Positions 20,901-32,461 of a stretch of 64,000 nucleotides of DNA are shown here, piece after piece. The DNA is from Verrucomicrobiota bacterium (lineage in GTDB: Bacteria; Verrucomicrobiota; Verrucomicrobiia; Limisphaerales; JACPZS01): assembly GCA_016195385.1 (NCBI GenBank), contig JACPZS010000206.1:56029-120028 (forward strand), written 5' to 3'. The position numbers were made by a program, and so were the translations under genes. Each line of letters starts with the position of its first letter. The first letter of the stretch is position 1. The notes beneath the pieces are model-generated. The model did no database searches and had not been told where the DNA came from. It was given only the letters and a program-made list of their open reading frames with translations.

Positions 20901-21825
20901 TTACGATCGCATCGAGATCGATCCGTCGCCGATTCGCAACAAGATCAACGAAATCATCGGCCAGTTCAAAAAGAAGTTCGACGATCTGCAGATGCAGCAC
21001 GACGAGGAAATGGAACGCGTGGAGGCCGGCGACGACGTCGATCCCGGCGTGGTCAAGTCCGTGCGCGTTTATATTGCTTCGAAGCGCAAGTTGTCCGTGG
21101 GCGACAAAATGGCCGGCCGTCACGGCAACAAAGGCGTGGTCGCCAAAATCGTCGCCGAAGAAGACATGCCCTATCTGGCCGACGGCACTCCGGTGGACAT
21201 CGTCTTGAACCCGCTGGGCGTGCCTTCGCGCATGAACGTTGGACAGGTGCTCGAAACACACCTTGGCTGGGCGGCGAAATTACTCGGCATGAAATTCGCA
21301 ACGCCTGTTTTTGACGGCATCTCGGAGAAGCAGATTCGCGGCTATCTCAAAGAGGCGCACTTGCCCGACAACGGCAAGACCCACCTTTACGATGGACGCA
21401 CGGGCGAGTCGTTCGATCAAGAAATCGTTGTCGGCTACATCTACATGATGAAGCTGGGCCACTTGGTGGCTGATAAAATTCACGCGCGCGCGGTCGGGCC
21501 TTATTCGCTCGTCACGCAACAACCGCTCGGTGGCAAGGCGCAGTATGGCGGCCAGCGCTTCGGCGAAATGGAAGTGTGGGCGATGGAAGCCTACGGCGCG
21601 GCTTACACCTTGCAGGAACTGCTCACCGTCAAATCCGATGACGTGCAAGGCCGTACGCGGATTTATGAGAGCATTGTCAAGGGCGACAATTCGCTGGAAG
21701 CCGGGATTCCAGAGTCTTTCAACGTGCTCGTCAAAGAAATGCAGTCGCTTGGCCTGGATGTCAAAGTTGGTTACTCCAATCCGATCGATCAACCGGCTCC
21801 GGCAACCGCATTGGCGGCCTTGTAA
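17998..21825 (+). CDS. rpoB: DNA-directed RNA polymerase subunit beta
   Basis: A 1275-aa catalytic subunit. The rifampicin region (about residues 444-505) reads [20 protein letters not shown] and then [17 protein letters not shown]. The Asp, His and Ser equivalents of E. coli 516, 526 and 531 are wild type, while an Ile replaces the usual first Asn after DQ. The C-terminal [14 protein letters not shown] and the ending [11 protein letters not shown] are also canonical. It is transcribed with rpoC 42 bases downstream. A 217-base gap with a hairpin precedes it. Confidence 0.98.
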   Translation: MPTRATERINFGKIKEILAPPNLIELQVNSYHEFLQADIAPSKRKNTGLQAVFTEVFPIESYDGKSVLDFHSYEIGEPKLDWLECLREGLTYGAPLHVTFLLKEEKGTKEEKVFMGELPLMTPQGTFVINGAERVIVSQLHRSPGLAFEATQHPNGKMLHSFRIIPDRGSWFEAQFDTSDLLYVYLDRKKRRRKFLTTTFFRALGFGSDADVLKLFYDIEELTVKEAENLDDIQNKVLIEDAVDADKGIVVARGFEPLSKAVVKQIAELGINKIRVVDTSVDEGIIIKCLKKDPTKDEEEALKDIYRRLRPGDPPTAANARALIKRLFFDPKRYDLGRVGRYKINQKLGLKDKGDSRILTKEDLVAATKYLLRLKKGEGSLDDIDHLGSRRVRTVGELLANQCRVGLARTERLVKERMTLFDQGVDTMTPQKLINPKALSAVIRDFFGRSQLSQFMDQINPLAELTHKRRLSALGPGGLSRDRAGFEVRDVHPSHYGRICPVETPEGPNIGLIASMATFARVNDFGFIETPYRKAEHGRVTGHLDYLTADREEQFIVAQANAQIDDKGHFLTERVTCRCKGDFIDVEPSRVDYMDVSPKQLVSVAAALIPFLEHDDANRALMGSNMQRQAVPLLITEAPLVATGLEDRVARDSRAVIVAEEAGKVASVTGNQIIITADGKLPEGKKKIKHDPKEGIWVYVVRKFMRSNAATCINQKILVSKGETVKKGQIIADGPCTGGGELALGRNVLCAFMPWNGYNFEDAILISERIVKDDVFTSIHIDEFEVGARDTKLGPEEITRDIPNLGEEALKNLGPDGVIRIGAEVKPGDILVGKITPKSETELAPEERLLRAIFGEKAADVKDTSLKVPSGTYGIVMDVKVSAKKESERGSSAPAKISPAEAKKHTKQVQEDFKAKTDELREQLTEALSNILLGEKIPLDVVNSETGEIIIPANRKITKTLLRKLATVYDRIEIDPSPIRNKINEIIGQFKKKFDDLQMQHDEEMERVEAGDDVDPGVVKSVRVYIASKRKLSVGDKMAGRHGNKGVVAKIVAEEDMPYLADGTPVDIVLNPLGVPSRMNVGQVLETHLGWAAKLLGMKFATPVFDGISEKQIRGYLKEAHLPDNGKTHLYDGRTGESFDQEIVVGYIYMMKLGHLVADKIHARAVGPYSLVTQQPLGGKAQYGGQRFGEMEVWAMEAYGAAYTLQELLTVKSDDVQGRTRIYESIVKGDNSLEAGIPESFNVLVKEMQSLGLDVKVGYSNPIDQPAPATALAAL

Positions 21826-21867
21826 ATTTCGGTTTTCGCGACACTACACAGCACCCAATTCACTCGT

Positions 21868-24800
21868 ATGATGAACACTAAAGAATCGACTCGGGAAATG
21901 CTCGGCCTGGACAAGGTGAACCAGGTCGATCACGTCGCCATCGCCGTCGCGTCGCCGGAATCCATCCGGGCGTGGTCCAAGGGCGAAGTCAAAAACCCGG
22001 AGACCATCAACTACCGCACGTTCAAGCCGGAAAAAGGCGGCCTGTTTTGCGAACGCATTTTTGGTCCGGTGAAGGATTGGGAATGTTCCTGCGGCAAATA
22101 CAAGCGCATCAAGCATCGTGGCGTCGTGTGTGATCGTTGCGGAGTTGAAGTCACGCTCTCTCGCGTGCGCCGCGAGCGCATGGGCCATATCGAACTGGCC
22201 GTGCCCGTTTCGCACATCTGGTTTTTCAAGTGCATGCCTTCGCGCATCGGCTTGGTGCTGGATATGACGGCGCGGAATCTCGAACGCGTGATCTACTACG
22301 AGGATTACCTGGTCATCGATCCCGGCTCGACGCCCCTCAAGCAACATCAGTTGTTGAGCGAGATCGAATTTCGCGAAGCCAAGGAAACTTACGGCGCGGA
22401 AGCATTCGTCGCCAAGATGGGCGCGGAGGGCGTTCGCGAAGCGCTGGCGCGAGTCGATTTGGGCCAGCAGGTGGAGCAATTGCAACAGGCAATGACGGAG
22501 ACGAAGAGCAAACAGATCCGCAAAAAACTCGCCAAACGCATCAAGCTGGTTCAGGGCTTCAGTGGGTCCAAAAGTCGCCCGGAGTGGATGATCCTGATCG
22601 TGCTGCCGGTGATCCCGCCGGACTTGCGGCCACTCGTGCCGCTGGAAGGCGGACGCTTCGCCACGTCCGATCTGAATGATTTGTACCGCCGTGTCATCAA
22701 CCGCAACAACCGGTTGAAGAATTTGCTCCAGCTCAAGACGCCCGAAGTAATCATCCGCAACGAGAAGCGGATGTTGCAGGAAGCGGTGGATGCGCTCTTC
22801 GACAATGGCCGGCACGGCCGCGCAGTGACGGGTGCGGGCAATCGCCCGCTCAAATCACTTTCCGACATGCTCAAGGGCAAGAGCGGTCGCTTCCGCCAGA
22901 ATTTGCTCGGCAAGCGCGTGGATTACTCCGGTCGTTCGGTGATCGTCATTGGTCCGGAACTGAAATTGAACCAGTGCGGTCTGCCGAAGAAAATGGCGCT
23001 GGTCTTGTTTGAACCGTTCATCATCCGCCGGCTGAAAGAACTCGGCTATGTTCACACCGTTCGTTCGGCCAAGAAAATGATCGAGCGCCAGTCGCCGGAA
23101 GTCTGGGACATTTTGGAAGAAGTCACCAAGGGGCATCCGGTGCTGCTCAACCGCGCGCCGACGCTGCACCGTTTGTCGATTCAGGCGTTCGAGCCGTTGC
23201 TCATCGAAGGCGAGGCGATTCGTATTCACCCGCTCGTCTGCACCGCCTACAACGCGGACTTCGATGGGGATCAAATGGCCGTCCATGTGCCGCTTTGTGT
23301 CGAGGCGCAAATGGAAGCGCGGCTTTTGATGATGGCGTCCAACAACATCTTCAATCCGTCGAGCGGCAAGCCAATCATGACGCCGACGCAGGACATCACG
23401 CTGGGCTGCTATTATCTTACGGCGAACCCGCGGGAGATTGGCCACGATCCGAAGAAACGTGTGAAACTCATGGGTTCAAAAACTGAGGTCATCTTCGCTC
23501 ATGCCGACGGGGCAGTGGCGACACACGAAAAAATTCGCATCGCCAATCCGGACTTCGGCAAGAAGACGGAATACGGCGACGCCGACAAAAAAATCATCGA
23601 GACGACCGTTGGGCGCGTCATGTTCAGCGAAATCTGGCCGACGGAATTGGGTTTTCCCAACAAAGTTTGCGGCAAAAGCCAGCTCGGCGATTTGATCTGG
23701 CGCTGCTACAAGGTTTGCGGCCATGCGCGCACGGTCGAGGCGCTGGACAAATTGAAAGAGATTGGTTTCCAGGAAGCCACGCGGGCGGGCGTTTCGATTG
23801 GAATCGACGACATGATTATTCCGAAGGAAAAGACCCAGGAAATCGAAAACGCACAGAAGCAAATCTCGGACGTCGAGAAACAATATCGCAAAGGCATCAT
23901 CACGCCCGGCGAACGTTACAACAAAATCATCGACATCTGGACCCATTGTACGGACCAGATTGCGAACGTCATGTTGCGTACGCTGGAGCACAACCAGGGC
24001 AAGAAAGAATACAACCCCGTCTGGTTGATGGTGGATTCCGGCGCGCGCGGCAACCGCCAGCAGGTTCGTCAATTGGCCGGCGTGCGCGGGCTGATGGCCA
24101 AACCCAGCGGCGACATCATCGAGAAGCCGATTCTCGCGAACTTCCGTGAAGGTCTGACCGTGCTCGAATACTTCATCTCCACGCACGGCGCGCGCAAGGG
24201 GTTGGCGGACACGGCGCTCAAGACGGCCGATTCGGGCTACATGACGCGCAAGCTCGTGGACGTCGCGCAGGACGTGATCATCCGCGAACCGGATTGCGGC
24301 ACGTCGAACGGCATCTGGGTGCAGGCGATTTACGAGGGCGAAGACGAAGTCGTCAAACTGGGCGAGCGGTTGGTCGGGCGTCTTTCCTGTGAGGATTTGC
24401 GTGAGCCGAGCAATCCCAAACATGTCATCGTCAAAGCGAACGAGGAGATCGACGAGGTCAAAGCCAAAGCGATCGAGAAATCAGGCATCGAAAAGGTAAA
24501 GATTCGCTCCGTGCTGACTTGCGAAAGCAAATACGGCATCTGCATCCATTGCTACGGCCGCAATCACGCCACCGGGGCCTTGGTGAAGTTGGGCGAAGCC
24601 GTCGGCATCATCGCCGCGCAATCAATCGGCGAGCCGGGCACGCAGTTGACCATGCGCACCTTTCACATCGGCGGCACGGCGTCGCAGGTGTTCAAGCAGC
24701 CGCAAATCAAGTCCAAGTTCGACGGCGGTGTCCGCTACAACGATCTGCGTGTGGTGGAACTGGAGGACGGCAACAGCATCGTGCTGAACAAAAACGGCAC

Positions 24801-25998
24801 GCTTTCCGTGCTGGCCGAAGACGGCCGTGAATTGGAGACGCACAATATCGTGATCGGCTCCGTCATTTCCGTGAAGAACGGTGCTCACGTGAAGCGCGGG
24901 GAGACTTTCGTCCAGTGGGATCCGTATAATGTGCCGATTCTCTCGGAGAAGGCGGGCAGAATAAAATTCCACGACATCATCGAAGGCGTGACGATGAAGC
25001 ATGAAGTAGATGAAACCACCGCGCAGGAAGCGATGGTCATCATCGATCACAAGGAAGATTTGCATCCGCAGATCATCATCCTGGATGACAAGGCGACAGT
25101 CGTCGCGAATTACCCGATTCCGTCGGGCGCGCACATCGTGGTCGAGGAAGGCAACCGAATCGTGGCCGGAACTTTGATGGCGAAAACGCCGCGCAAGACC
25201 TCAAAGACCAAAGACATCACCGGCGGTTTGCCGCGCGTGGCGGAATTATTCGAGGCGCGCCGACCGAAGGATGCGGCCGAGATTTCCAAGATCGATGGCG
25301 TCGTGGACTTCGGATCGAGCGTGCGCGGCAAGCGCTGCATTGTGATTAAAGATCCCAAGACGGCGCTGGAAGAAGAGCATCTCATCCCCATCGGCAAGCA
25401 CGTGATCGTGTTCAAAGGCGACTTCGTCAAGAAGGGGCAGCAGTTGACCGAGGGGCCGGTGGTGCCGCACGAAATTCTGGATGTCTGCGGGCCGCAGGAG
25501 TTGCAGGAACATCTGGTGAACGAAGTGCAGGAGGTGTATCGCCTCCAGGGTGTGACGATCAACGACAAGCACATCGAGATCATCGTTCGCCAGATGCTGC
25601 GAAAAGTGCGCATCACCGAGCCGGGTGATACTGTGTTCCTCTGGGGAGAGCAGATCGACAAGATCGCGTTTGAGTCCGAAAACAATCGCGTGGACAAGAT
25701 GGGTGGCAAGCCGGCGGAAGCGCAGCCGGTGCTGCTCGGCATCACCAAGGCTTCGCTGGAGACCGAGAGTTTTCTCAGCGCGGCTTCCTTCCAGGACACG
25801 ACGCGCGTGCTCACCGAAGCGGCGACTATGGGCAAGGTGGACTATCTGCGCGGCTTCAAGGAAAACGTCATCATGGGCCATATCATTCCCGCGGGCACGG
25901 GCTACCCGTATCACCGAAATCTGCGGCTTAAACCGCTGGTGGAGTTGCTGCCGGATGAAGCGCCCAAGGCTGAAAGTGAAGAGCCTTTGGCGGGCTGA
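21868..25998 (+). CDS. rpoC: DNA-directed RNA polymerase subunit beta'
   Basis: A 1376-aa catalytic subunit. The N-terminal zinc site (about 70-90) has two CxC/CxxC pairs within [20 protein letters not shown]. The Mg-binding catalytic loop [12 protein letters not shown] lies near residues 460-471. The second zinc cluster includes DCGTSN and then [13 protein letters not shown] near 890-905. The C-terminal part matches the bacterial trigger loop and jaw. Two Met codons are adjacent (21868, 21871); either could be the start. Confidence 0.98.
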   Translation: MMNTKESTREMLGLDKVNQVDHVAIAVASPESIRAWSKGEVKNPETINYRTFKPEKGGLFCERIFGPVKDWECSCGKYKRIKHRGVVCDRCGVEVTLSRVRRERMGHIELAVPVSHIWFFKCMPSRIGLVLDMTARNLERVIYYEDYLVIDPGSTPLKQHQLLSEIEFREAKETYGAEAFVAKMGAEGVREALARVDLGQQVEQLQQAMTETKSKQIRKKLAKRIKLVQGFSGSKSRPEWMILIVLPVIPPDLRPLVPLEGGRFATSDLNDLYRRVINRNNRLKNLLQLKTPEVIIRNEKRMLQEAVDALFDNGRHGRAVTGAGNRPLKSLSDMLKGKSGRFRQNLLGKRVDYSGRSVIVIGPELKLNQCGLPKKMALVLFEPFIIRRLKELGYVHTVRSAKKMIERQSPEVWDILEEVTKGHPVLLNRAPTLHRLSIQAFEPLLIEGEAIRIHPLVCTAYNADFDGDQMAVHVPLCVEAQMEARLLMMASNNIFNPSSGKPIMTPTQDITLGCYYLTANPREIGHDPKKRVKLMGSKTEVIFAHADGAVATHEKIRIANPDFGKKTEYGDADKKIIETTVGRVMFSEIWPTELGFPNKVCGKSQLGDLIWRCYKVCGHARTVEALDKLKEIGFQEATRAGVSIGIDDMIIPKEKTQEIENAQKQISDVEKQYRKGIITPGERYNKIIDIWTHCTDQIANVMLRTLEHNQGKKEYNPVWLMVDSGARGNRQQVRQLAGVRGLMAKPSGDIIEKPILANFREGLTVLEYFISTHGARKGLADTALKTADSGYMTRKLVDVAQDVIIREPDCGTSNGIWVQAIYEGEDEVVKLGERLVGRLSCEDLREPSNPKHVIVKANEEIDEVKAKAIEKSGIEKVKIRSVLTCESKYGICIHCYGRNHATGALVKLGEAVGIIAAQSIGEPGTQLTMRTFHIGGTASQVFKQPQIKSKFDGGVRYNDLRVVELEDGNSIVLNKNGTLSVLAEDGRELETHNIVIGSVISVKNGAHVKRGETFVQWDPYNVPILSEKAGRIKFHDIIEGVTMKHEVDETTAQEAMVIIDHKEDLHPQIIILDDKATVVANYPIPSGAHIVVEEGNRIVAGTLMAKTPRKTSKTKDITGGLPRVAELFEARRPKDAAEISKIDGVVDFGSSVRGKRCIVIKDPKTALEEEHLIPIGKHVIVFKGDFVKKGQQLTEGPVVPHEILDVCGPQELQEHLVNEVQEVYRLQGVTINDKHIEIIVRQMLRKVRITEPGDTVFLWGEQIDKIAFESENNRVDKMGGKPAEAQPVLLGITKASLETESFLSAASFQDTTRVLTEAATMGKVDYLRGFKENVIMGHIIPAGTGYPYHRNLRLKPLVELLPDEAPKAESEEPLAG

Positions 25999-26040
25999 TT
26001 TTCCTGATCGCCAGACCGTGCGCAAAAAATCAATTAGTAG

Positions 26041-26104
26041 TTGCAACCAAAAGTTCGTTTGCTAACATCCGCACTCCATTTGCCCAAACGGTGGATGGGA
26101 GTGC
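26041..26104 (+). promoter_or_regulatory. Possible promoter and hairpin leader of the rpsL (str) unit
   Basis: TTGCAA (26041-26046), a 16-base spacer and TAACAT (26063-26068) form a plausible but non-ideal promoter in the rpoC-rpsL gap. Directly after it, GCACTCC (26071-26077) can pair with GGAGTGC (26098-26104), a possible leader structure. No proof of function. Confidence 0.35.
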
Positions 26105-26125
26105 CCAAATAATTTAGAAACCGCG

Positions 26126-26521
<396 letters not shown>

Positions 26522-26545
26522 TCAATTAACCATTTAACGAAGTAC

Positions 26546-27019
26546 ATGTCTCGACGTCGTCAAGCAGTCAAACGCCCCTTGGTCCTCGATGCCAAGTACA
26601 ACAGCGCGCTGGTCACCCGGCTGGTGAACACAGTGATGTCGGGCGGCAATAAGAGTGTCGCGCAACGCATCGTGTACGGTGCGTTCGACAACATCATTGA
26701 GAAGAACCCCAATTCCAACCCGCTCGAAATTTTGCAGCGCGCGGTCGATAACGCCAAGCCGCGCTTGGAAGTCAAGCCGCGCCGGGTCGGCGGCGCGACT
26801 TACCAGGTTCCAGTCGAAGTGCCGGTTGATCGCCAGCTTGGCCTGGCGGTGCGCTGGCTGGTGGATTTTGCCGATGCCAGGAAAGGTCTTGCCATGAAGG
26901 AAGCGCTTTCTGCTGAAATCATGGAAGCGTATCAAGGGCAGGGGAACGCGATCCGCAAGCGCGATGAAGTTCACAAGATGGCGCAAGCCAACAAGGCATT
27001 TGCCCATTTTCGCTGGTAA
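26546..27019 (+). CDS. rpsG: 30S ribosomal protein S7
   Basis: A 157-aa primary 16S-binding protein of the small-subunit head. The N-terminus MSRRRQAVKRPLVLDAKYNS, and internal motifs such as RRVGGATYQVPVEV and RWLVDFADARKGLAM, are canonical. A terminator follows. Confidence 0.97.
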   Translation: MSRRRQAVKRPLVLDAKYNSALVTRLVNTVMSGGNKSVAQRIVYGAFDNIIEKNPNSNPLEILQRAVDNAKPRLEVKPRRVGGATYQVPVEVPVDRQLGLAVRWLVDFADARKGLAMKEALSAEIMEAYQGQGNAIRKRDEVHKMAQANKAFAHFRW

Positions 27020-27036
27020 TAAGTTAGTCAATTTTT

Positions 27037-27070
27037 CGCCCCGAAGGCCGTCGCAGTTCGGGGCGTTTTT
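27037..27070 (+). terminator. Rho-independent terminator between rpsG and fusA
   Basis: CGCCCCGAA (27037-27045) pairs with TTCGGGGCG (27057-27065), followed by five T. It would partly separate rpsLG from fusA, which begins 15 bases later. Confidence 0.8.
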
Positions 27071-27084
27071 ATTCTCTGAAATCG

Positions 27085-29265
27085 ATGAGTCCTGAAGACA
27101 AGAAGACAGTCAATTCGCCCAATCGGCAATACCCGATGGAGCGCACGCGGAACATTGGGATCGCGGCGCACATTGATGCCGGGAAGACCACGACGACCGA
27201 GCGAATTCTTTTTTATACTGGTTTGATTCACAAGATCGGTGATGTGGATGATGGCAACACGGTGACCGACTGGATGGAGCAGGAACGCGAACGCGGCATC
27301 ACGATTACTTCCGCTGCTGTCACTTGTTTTTGGACGCAGAAAAAAGAAGACCCGTTGGTCAAGTCCTACGCCGGCATCGCTCATCGCATCAACATCATTG
27401 ACACCCCCGGTCACGTTGATTTCACAGCCGAAGTTGAGCGTTCCATGCGCGTGTTGGACGGCGCGGTCGCGGTGTTCTGTGGTGTCGCTGGCGTGCAGCC
27501 GCAGTCGGAAACGGTCTGGCGCCAGGCAACGAAATACAAAGTACCGCGCATTGCGTTCGTCAACAAAATGGATCGCACCGGCGCGAACTTTGAAAACGCC
27601 CTGAGCGACATGCGCAAAAAGCTCAACGCGTACGCCTTTCCGATTTTTCTCCCAATCGGCGCCGAAGAGAATTTCGAGGGCGTGATCGATGTCGTCAGTC
27701 AAAAGGCCATCGTGTGGGGACCGGGCGATGTTGCGAACGAAGGATTGCGCTACGAGGTCAAAGAAATTCCGGAGCGCTTGCGGGAAAAGTCCAAAGCGGC
27801 GCTCGCGGAATTGATCGATGCCGTCTCCAATAAAGACGACGTCATTGCTGAACTCGTTTTGGATGAGAAACCGATCGAGCCACACGTGTTGAAAGCAGCC
27901 ATTCGCCGGCTGACTTGCAAAATTGAACTCGTTCCCGTGCTGTGCGGTTCGGCATTCAAGAAAAAAGGTGTGCAGCCGCTACTCGATGCGGTGGTGGATT
28001 ATCTCCCTGGCCCCTTGGACGTGCCGGCAGCCGAGGGTCTGGAGCCGGGCACAGAAAACGTCGTCAAAGTGGAGGCGGACGACAACATCAAGTTTTGTTC
28101 GCTCGCCTTCAAACTTTGGACGGATCCCTTCGCAGGCAAGCTCGTCTTCTTCCGGGTCTATTCCGGGCAGCTCAAAAAAGGCGACACGATTTACAACCCG
28201 CGCACGCGAAGGCGCGAACGCGTCAGCCGGTTGATGGTCATTCAAGGCAGCGAAAGGAAAGACATCGAGCAAGCATACGCGGGCGACATTGCGGCGCTCG
28301 TCGGTTTGCGCAACATCACCACAGGTGACACGCTTTGTGACGAGGATTTTGACGTGACGCTGGAACCGCCGACGTTTCCCGAGCCCGTCATCAGCATGGC
28401 GGTCGAGCCCAAGACGAAGGCGGATCGCGACAAAATGTCCGAAGGTCTCCAACGACTGGCTGAGGAAGATCCGACGTTCCGCTGTTTTACGAATGAGGAG
28501 ACGGGCCAGTTGATCATCGCGGGCATGGGCGAACTCCATCTCGAAATCATCATCGACCGCCTCAAACGCGAATTCAAAGTCGAAGCGAACGTCGGCGCGC
28601 CGCAGATTGCTTATCGCGAAACGATTACCAAGAGCGCGGAAGGCGAGGGCAAATTCATCCGCCAGTCCGGTGGTCGTGGTCAATATGGCCACGCATGCAT
28701 CACGCTCGAACCGAACGAGAAGGGCAAAGGCATCGAGGTGCTCAACAAAATTGTTGGCGGGACAATTCCCAAGGAATACATCCCGGCCGTCATCGACGGT
28801 GTCGAAGAAGCCATTCGTGGCGGTGTTTACGCGGGTTACCAAGTTATCGACGTTAAAGTCGCCATCGTGGACGGCTCCTTCCATGAAGTGGACTCGAATG
28901 AGTTGGCTTTCAAAATGGCCGGCATTTTCGCGCTGAAGGACGCCTTCAAGAAGGCGAACCCAATCCTGCTCGAACCGCTCATGAAAGTGGAAGTCACCAC
29001 GCCCGACGAATATCAGGGCGATCTGCTGGGCGACATCAACCGGCGGCGCGGCACGATCATTGGCATTGACGCGAAGGCTGGACAGACCATTCTCAACGCA
29101 CACGTGCCGCTGGCGGAAATGTTCGGCTACGCGACGGCCATTCGCTCGCTGTCGAAAGGCCGCGCTTCCTACTCAATGGAGCCGCTCACTTTCGAGCAAG
29201 TGCCCAACAGCGTGCTCACGCAAATTTTGGACACCGCCAAATCAAAACCGGCGGCACGAACCTAA
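27085..29265 (+). CDS. fusA: Elongation factor G
   Basis: A 726-aa translocase GTPase. G1 is AHIDAGKTT, switch I ERGITITSA is canonical (in contrast to EF-Tu here), G3 is DTPGHVDF and G4 is NKMD. Domain IV has GGRGQYGHA and ends near the usual family length. In str operons fusA is followed by tuf; here tuf lies 13 kb upstream and rpsJ follows. Confidence 0.97.
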   Translation: MSPEDKKTVNSPNRQYPMERTRNIGIAAHIDAGKTTTTERILFYTGLIHKIGDVDDGNTVTDWMEQERERGITITSAAVTCFWTQKKEDPLVKSYAGIAHRINIIDTPGHVDFTAEVERSMRVLDGAVAVFCGVAGVQPQSETVWRQATKYKVPRIAFVNKMDRTGANFENALSDMRKKLNAYAFPIFLPIGAEENFEGVIDVVSQKAIVWGPGDVANEGLRYEVKEIPERLREKSKAALAELIDAVSNKDDVIAELVLDEKPIEPHVLKAAIRRLTCKIELVPVLCGSAFKKKGVQPLLDAVVDYLPGPLDVPAAEGLEPGTENVVKVEADDNIKFCSLAFKLWTDPFAGKLVFFRVYSGQLKKGDTIYNPRTRRRERVSRLMVIQGSERKDIEQAYAGDIAALVGLRNITTGDTLCDEDFDVTLEPPTFPEPVISMAVEPKTKADRDKMSEGLQRLAEEDPTFRCFTNEETGQLIIAGMGELHLEIIIDRLKREFKVEANVGAPQIAYRETITKSAEGEGKFIRQSGGRGQYGHACITLEPNEKGKGIEVLNKIVGGTIPKEYIPAVIDGVEEAIRGGVYAGYQVIDVKVAIVDGSFHEVDSNELAFKMAGIFALKDAFKKANPILLEPLMKVEVTTPDEYQGDLLGDINRRRGTIIGIDAKAGQTILNAHVPLAEMFGYATAIRSLSKGRASYSMEPLTFEQVPNSVLTQILDTAKSKPAART

Positions 29266-29293
29266 ACTTAAACCTTGATACCTGTTCTTTGTT

Positions 29294-29602
29294 ATGGCTG
29301 GACAACGCATTCGCATACGACTTAAAGCTTACGACCACCGCGTGATCGATCAATCGGCGCACGACATCGTGGAAACCGTAAAGCGCACCGGTGCCCGCGT
29401 CGCGGGGCCAATCCCGCTGCCGACGCGCGTCGAACGGTTCACCGTTCTACGTTCTCCGCACGCCGACAAAAAATCACAGGAGACTTTTGAACAACGAACC
29501 CATAAACGTCTGCTCGACATTCTGGATCCCACGGCCAAAACCGTGGATGAACTCAAGAAATTGAACCTGCCGGCGGGCGTGGACATCACCATCAAAATTT
29601 GA
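29294..29602 (+). CDS. rpsJ: 30S ribosomal protein S10
   Basis: A 102-aa protein with the family signature [17 protein letters not shown] and the long loop region [20 protein letters not shown]10 also binds NusG/NusB in antitermination. It begins the S10 block, 28 bases after fusA and 4 bases before rplC. Confidence 0.97.
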   Translation: MAGQRIRIRLKAYDHRVIDQSAHDIVETVKRTGARVAGPIPLPTRVERFTVLRSPHADKKSQETFEQRTHKRLLDILDPTAKTVDELKKLNLPAGVDITIKI

Positions 29603-29606
29603 GGTT

Positions 29607-30260
29607 ATGATTGCATTGATTGGAAAAAAATTGGGTCACACGCGCGTTTACGACGCGAAGGGCAATGCCGTGCCGGTTACGGTTGTGCTGGCCGGGCCGA
29701 ACCGGGTCATGCAAGTGAAGACTCAGGCGGGCAAAGATGGTTACAATGCGGTGCAGCTTGGCTTCGACGATCAGAAGGAGCAGCGCCTCACCAAAGCTTT
29801 GCTCGGGCACATCAAGAAACACAACGGCGCGGCGGTGAAGCGTATTCGCGAATTTCGTGATTTTTCGCTCGCGGTCAAACCCGGCGATGTCCTCAGCGTG
29901 AACGTGTTTGCGCAGGGAGACTTCATCGATGCGATCGGCGTGACCAAGGGCCGCGGTTTTGAAGGCGTCATGAAGCGGCATGGATTCCGTGGCGGCGACA
30001 TGACGCATGGCGCCAAAGGCTGGCATCGCCGCTCGGGTGCCATTGGCTGCCGCTTGTTCCCCGGCACGGTCAACCGCGGGCAGCGCATGCCCGGCCACAT
30101 GGGCCAGGTTCAACGCACCGTCCAGAACCTGGAAATCGTTCAGGTGCGTGAAGGCGACAACGTGTTGCTCATCAAAGGCTCGCTGCCCGGCGCCGAAGGG
30201 GACTACGTCATCATCCGCGAGTCGAAAAAGAACCCGAAGACTGCGGCAAAATCTAAATAG
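29607..30260 (+). CDS. rplC: 50S ribosomal protein L3
   Basis: A 217-aa 23S-binding protein. Motifs GKKLGHTRVYDAKGNAVPVT, TKGRGFEGVMKRHGFRGG and the loop near the peptidyl-transferase centre (WHRRSGAIGCRLFPGTVNRG) are intact; the glutamine-methylation site region is present. It is co-transcribed with rplD, 15 bases downstream. Confidence 0.96.
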   Translation: MIALIGKKLGHTRVYDAKGNAVPVTVVLAGPNRVMQVKTQAGKDGYNAVQLGFDDQKEQRLTKALLGHIKKHNGAAVKRIREFRDFSLAVKPGDVLSVNVFAQGDFIDAIGVTKGRGFEGVMKRHGFRGGDMTHGAKGWHRRSGAIGCRLFPGTVNRGQRMPGHMGQVQRTVQNLEIVQVREGDNVLLIKGSLPGAEGDYVIIRESKKNPKTAAKSK

Positions 30261-30275
30261 TCAGGGGCAACCAAC

Positions 30276-30899
30276 ATGAAGCTTACCGTCAAAGACATTA
30301 AGGGAACCGATCAAGGCGAATTTGAAATAAAATTCCCGCTGATCGAAAACGGCAAAGGCACTCAGGCCGTCCACGATGTGGTGGTCGCTTACAACGCTGC
30401 CCAGCGTCGGGGTACCGCCTGCACCAAGACTGTGGGCGAAGTCGCCGGCACCAACAAAAAACCCTGGCGACAGAAAGGCACCGGTCGCGCGCGGGCGGGT
30501 TCCTTCCGGTCGCCGCTATGGCGCGGTGGTGGAGTGGTGTTTGGTCCGAAGCCGCGTGATTTTACAAAAAAAGTTTCCAAAAAAACCAGGCAACTGGCCT
30601 TGCGCAAAGCGCTCAGCGAACGGATGCACGCCGGGGACGTTATTGCGGTGGACGATCTCAAGCTGGCCGCTCCCAAGACCAAGGAATTCCTGGGCGTCCT
30701 GTCTGCTTTGCAACTTACCGGCACCACTTTGGTGGTCGTGGCGAGCCTGGATCAAAATCTGAAACTTGCTTCTCGCAACGTGAACTACGTGGACGTCACC
30801 ACGGGCGACGACTTGAACACTTACCAGGTTTTGCGCAGCGACAAATTGGTCATTACGCGCGGCGCGTTCGACCAGATCGAGCAGCGGCTCGCCAAGTAA
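30276..30899 (+). CDS. rplD: 50S ribosomal protein L4
   Basis: A 207-aa protein. The exit-tunnel loop is recognisable (KPWRQKGTGRARAGSFRSP), as is the core RQLALRKALSERM. In E. coli L4 also represses the S10 operon; no leader structure is evident here. It lies 10 bases before rplW. Confidence 0.96.
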   Translation: MKLTVKDIKGTDQGEFEIKFPLIENGKGTQAVHDVVVAYNAAQRRGTACTKTVGEVAGTNKKPWRQKGTGRARAGSFRSPLWRGGGVVFGPKPRDFTKKVSKKTRQLALRKALSERMHAGDVIAVDDLKLAAPKTKEFLGVLSALQLTGTTLVVVASLDQNLKLASRNVNYVDVTTGDDLNTYQVLRSDKLVITRGAFDQIEQRLAK

Positions 30900-30909
30900 T
30901 CATTTTGAC

Positions 30910-31191
30910 ATGAATGCCTTTGAAATTATCAAAACCGTTCGCGTGACCGAAAAGGGAACGACGCAGGGCGAAAAGTTCAATCAATACACGGTGGTCGCCG
31001 ACCGACGGGCCAACAAGATTGAGATTCGGCAGGCAGTGCAGGAACTCTTCAATGTGAAGGTTCTCCGCGTGAACACCCTGCGGGTCACCGGCAAGAAACG
31101 CCGGCAACGCACGGCGGCCGCGGGCAAAGCGCCCGATTGGAAGAAAGCCCTGGTGACCCTGAAAAAAGGCGACAAGATTCAACTCACCTGA
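30910..31191 (+). CDS. rplW: 50S ribosomal protein L23
   Basis: A 93-aa exit-tunnel protein that docks trigger factor and SRP. The signature NKIEIRQAVQELFNVKVLRV is present. It is the last ribosomal gene: instead of rplB there is a terminator and an aminopeptidase gene, so the usual S10-spc order is broken here. Confidence 0.95.
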   Translation: MNAFEIIKTVRVTEKGTTQGEKFNQYTVVADRRANKIEIRQAVQELFNVKVLRVNTLRVTGKKRRQRTAAAGKAPDWKKALVTLKKGDKIQLT

Positions 31192-31213
31192 GTTGACGAT
31201 CCGCCCCGATTTT

Positions 31214-31244
31214 AAGCGCAAAGTGATTCCACTTTGCGCTTTTT
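31214..31244 (+). terminator. Rho-independent terminator ending the ribosomal cluster
   Basis: AAGCGCAAAGTG (31214-31225) and CACTTTGCGCTT (31230-31241) form a perfect 12-bp stem with a 4-base loop, then TTTGTTTT. It is the strongest terminator in the window and marks the end of the ribosomal transcript after rplW. Confidence 0.9.
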
Positions 31245-31351
31245 GTTTTGCCGCTGGCGTGGCCGCCGCCGCTGGATTCTGCGCGGCCAGTTCCGTGGGC
31301 GTTTGCGCTCGACCTGCCTCGTCGCGCTGTTTAGCGTCGGCCTTCAAAATT

Positions 31352-32461
31352 ATGACCGACCCGCGCTACACCAAGCTGGCCCGCTTGCTTGTCGAATACT
31401 CAACTCAACTCCGCAAGGGCGATCGCGCGTTGCTCGATTTGATCGACGTGCCGGACGAATTCGGCGTCGAACTCATTCGCGCCGTGCGTGCGGCCGGGGC
31501 GACGCCGCTGGTCGAGGCGCGCCACAGCCGGCTCACGCGTGAAATTTTGCGCGGCACCGACGAGCAGCACGCCACGTTGCTTCGTGAAGTGGAAATGTTT
31601 CGCATGAAACGGGTGCAGGCTTACATCGCGATTCGCGGCAGCCACAACGCCACCGAAAATTCCGACGTGCCGAGCGGCCAGCTCGCCATGTATGCACGCG
31701 TGCTTCGGCCCGTCCTGAACTATCGCGTGAACAAGACGCGCTGGGTCGTGCTGCGCTGGCCTTCGCCGAGCATGGCGCAAGCCGCCGGCATGAGCACCGA
31801 GGCTTTCGAGGATTTGTATTTCCGCGTTTGCACGATGGATTATCGCAGGCTGGCGCGCGCGATGATTCCGTTGGAAAAGCGGATGCGCGCGGCGGACAGG
31901 GTGCATCTGCGCGGCCCCGGCACCGATCTCACTTTCAGCATCAAAGGTATTGGCGCGAAGATGTGCAAAGGTGATCGCAACATTCCCGACGGCGAAGTTT
32001 TTTCGTGTCCGGTGAAAAACACTGTCAACGGCTACATCCAGTTCAACACGCCGACGATTTACTCCGGCACGGAGTTCGACAACATCCGGCTCGAATTCAA
32101 GGACGGCAAGATCACCGAAGCGAGCGGCAGCAACACGAAACGGCTGAACGAAATTCTCGACACGGATCCAGGCGCGCGTTACGTCGGCGAATTCTCGCTT
32201 GGCTTCAATCCGTACATCGAGAAGCCGATGTGCGACATCCTGTTCGACGAAAAAATCGCCGGCTCGCTGCACTTCACGCCCGGGCAGGCATACGAAGATT
32301 GCGACAATGGCAACCGCTCGGCGGTGCATTGGGACATGGTGCTCATCCAGCGGCCCGAATGGGGCGGAGGCGAAGTGTGGTTCGACGGCGAGTTGATTCG
32401 CAAAAATGGGTTGTTCGTGCCGAAGGATCTGAAGCCACTGAATCCAGCGAATCTAAAATAA
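31352..32461 (+). CDS. M29-family (AmpS-type) metallo-aminopeptidase
   Basis: A 369-aa cytosolic exopeptidase of the thermophilic aminopeptidase M29 family, which uses two divalent metals. The family metal ligands appear as E in YVGEFSLGFNP, H in LHFTPGQAY, and H and D in SAVHWDMVLI. I start at the ATG at 31352 (MTDPRYTKLARLLVEYS); the frame is open back to 31193, but that stretch contains the strong terminator, so it is not coding. It is monocistronic, after the ribosomal block. Confidence 0.9.
   Translation: MTDPRYTKLARLLVEYSTQLRKGDRALLDLIDVPDEFGVELIRAVRAAGATPLVEARHSRLTREILRGTDEQHATLLREVEMFRMKRVQAYIAIRGSHNATENSDVPSGQLAMYARVLRPVLNYRVNKTRWVVLRWPSPSMAQAAGMSTEAFEDLYFRVCTMDYRRLARAMIPLEKRMRAADRVHLRGPGTDLTFSIKGIGAKMCKGDRNIPDGEVFSCPVKNTVNGYIQFNTPTIYSGTEFDNIRLEFKDGKITEASGSNTKRLNEILDTDPGARYVGEFSLGFNPYIEKPMCDILFDEKIAGSLHFTPGQAYEDCDNGNRSAVHWDMVLIQRPEWGGGEVWFDGELIRKNGLFVPKDLKPLNPANLK

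Noticed and set aside
31193..31351. N-terminal extension of the M29 aminopeptidase
   Set aside because: The stretch contains a perfect 12-bp-stem terminator and codes a Cys/Ala-rich leader not expected in a cytosolic M29 enzyme; the ATG at 31352 begins the family sequence.
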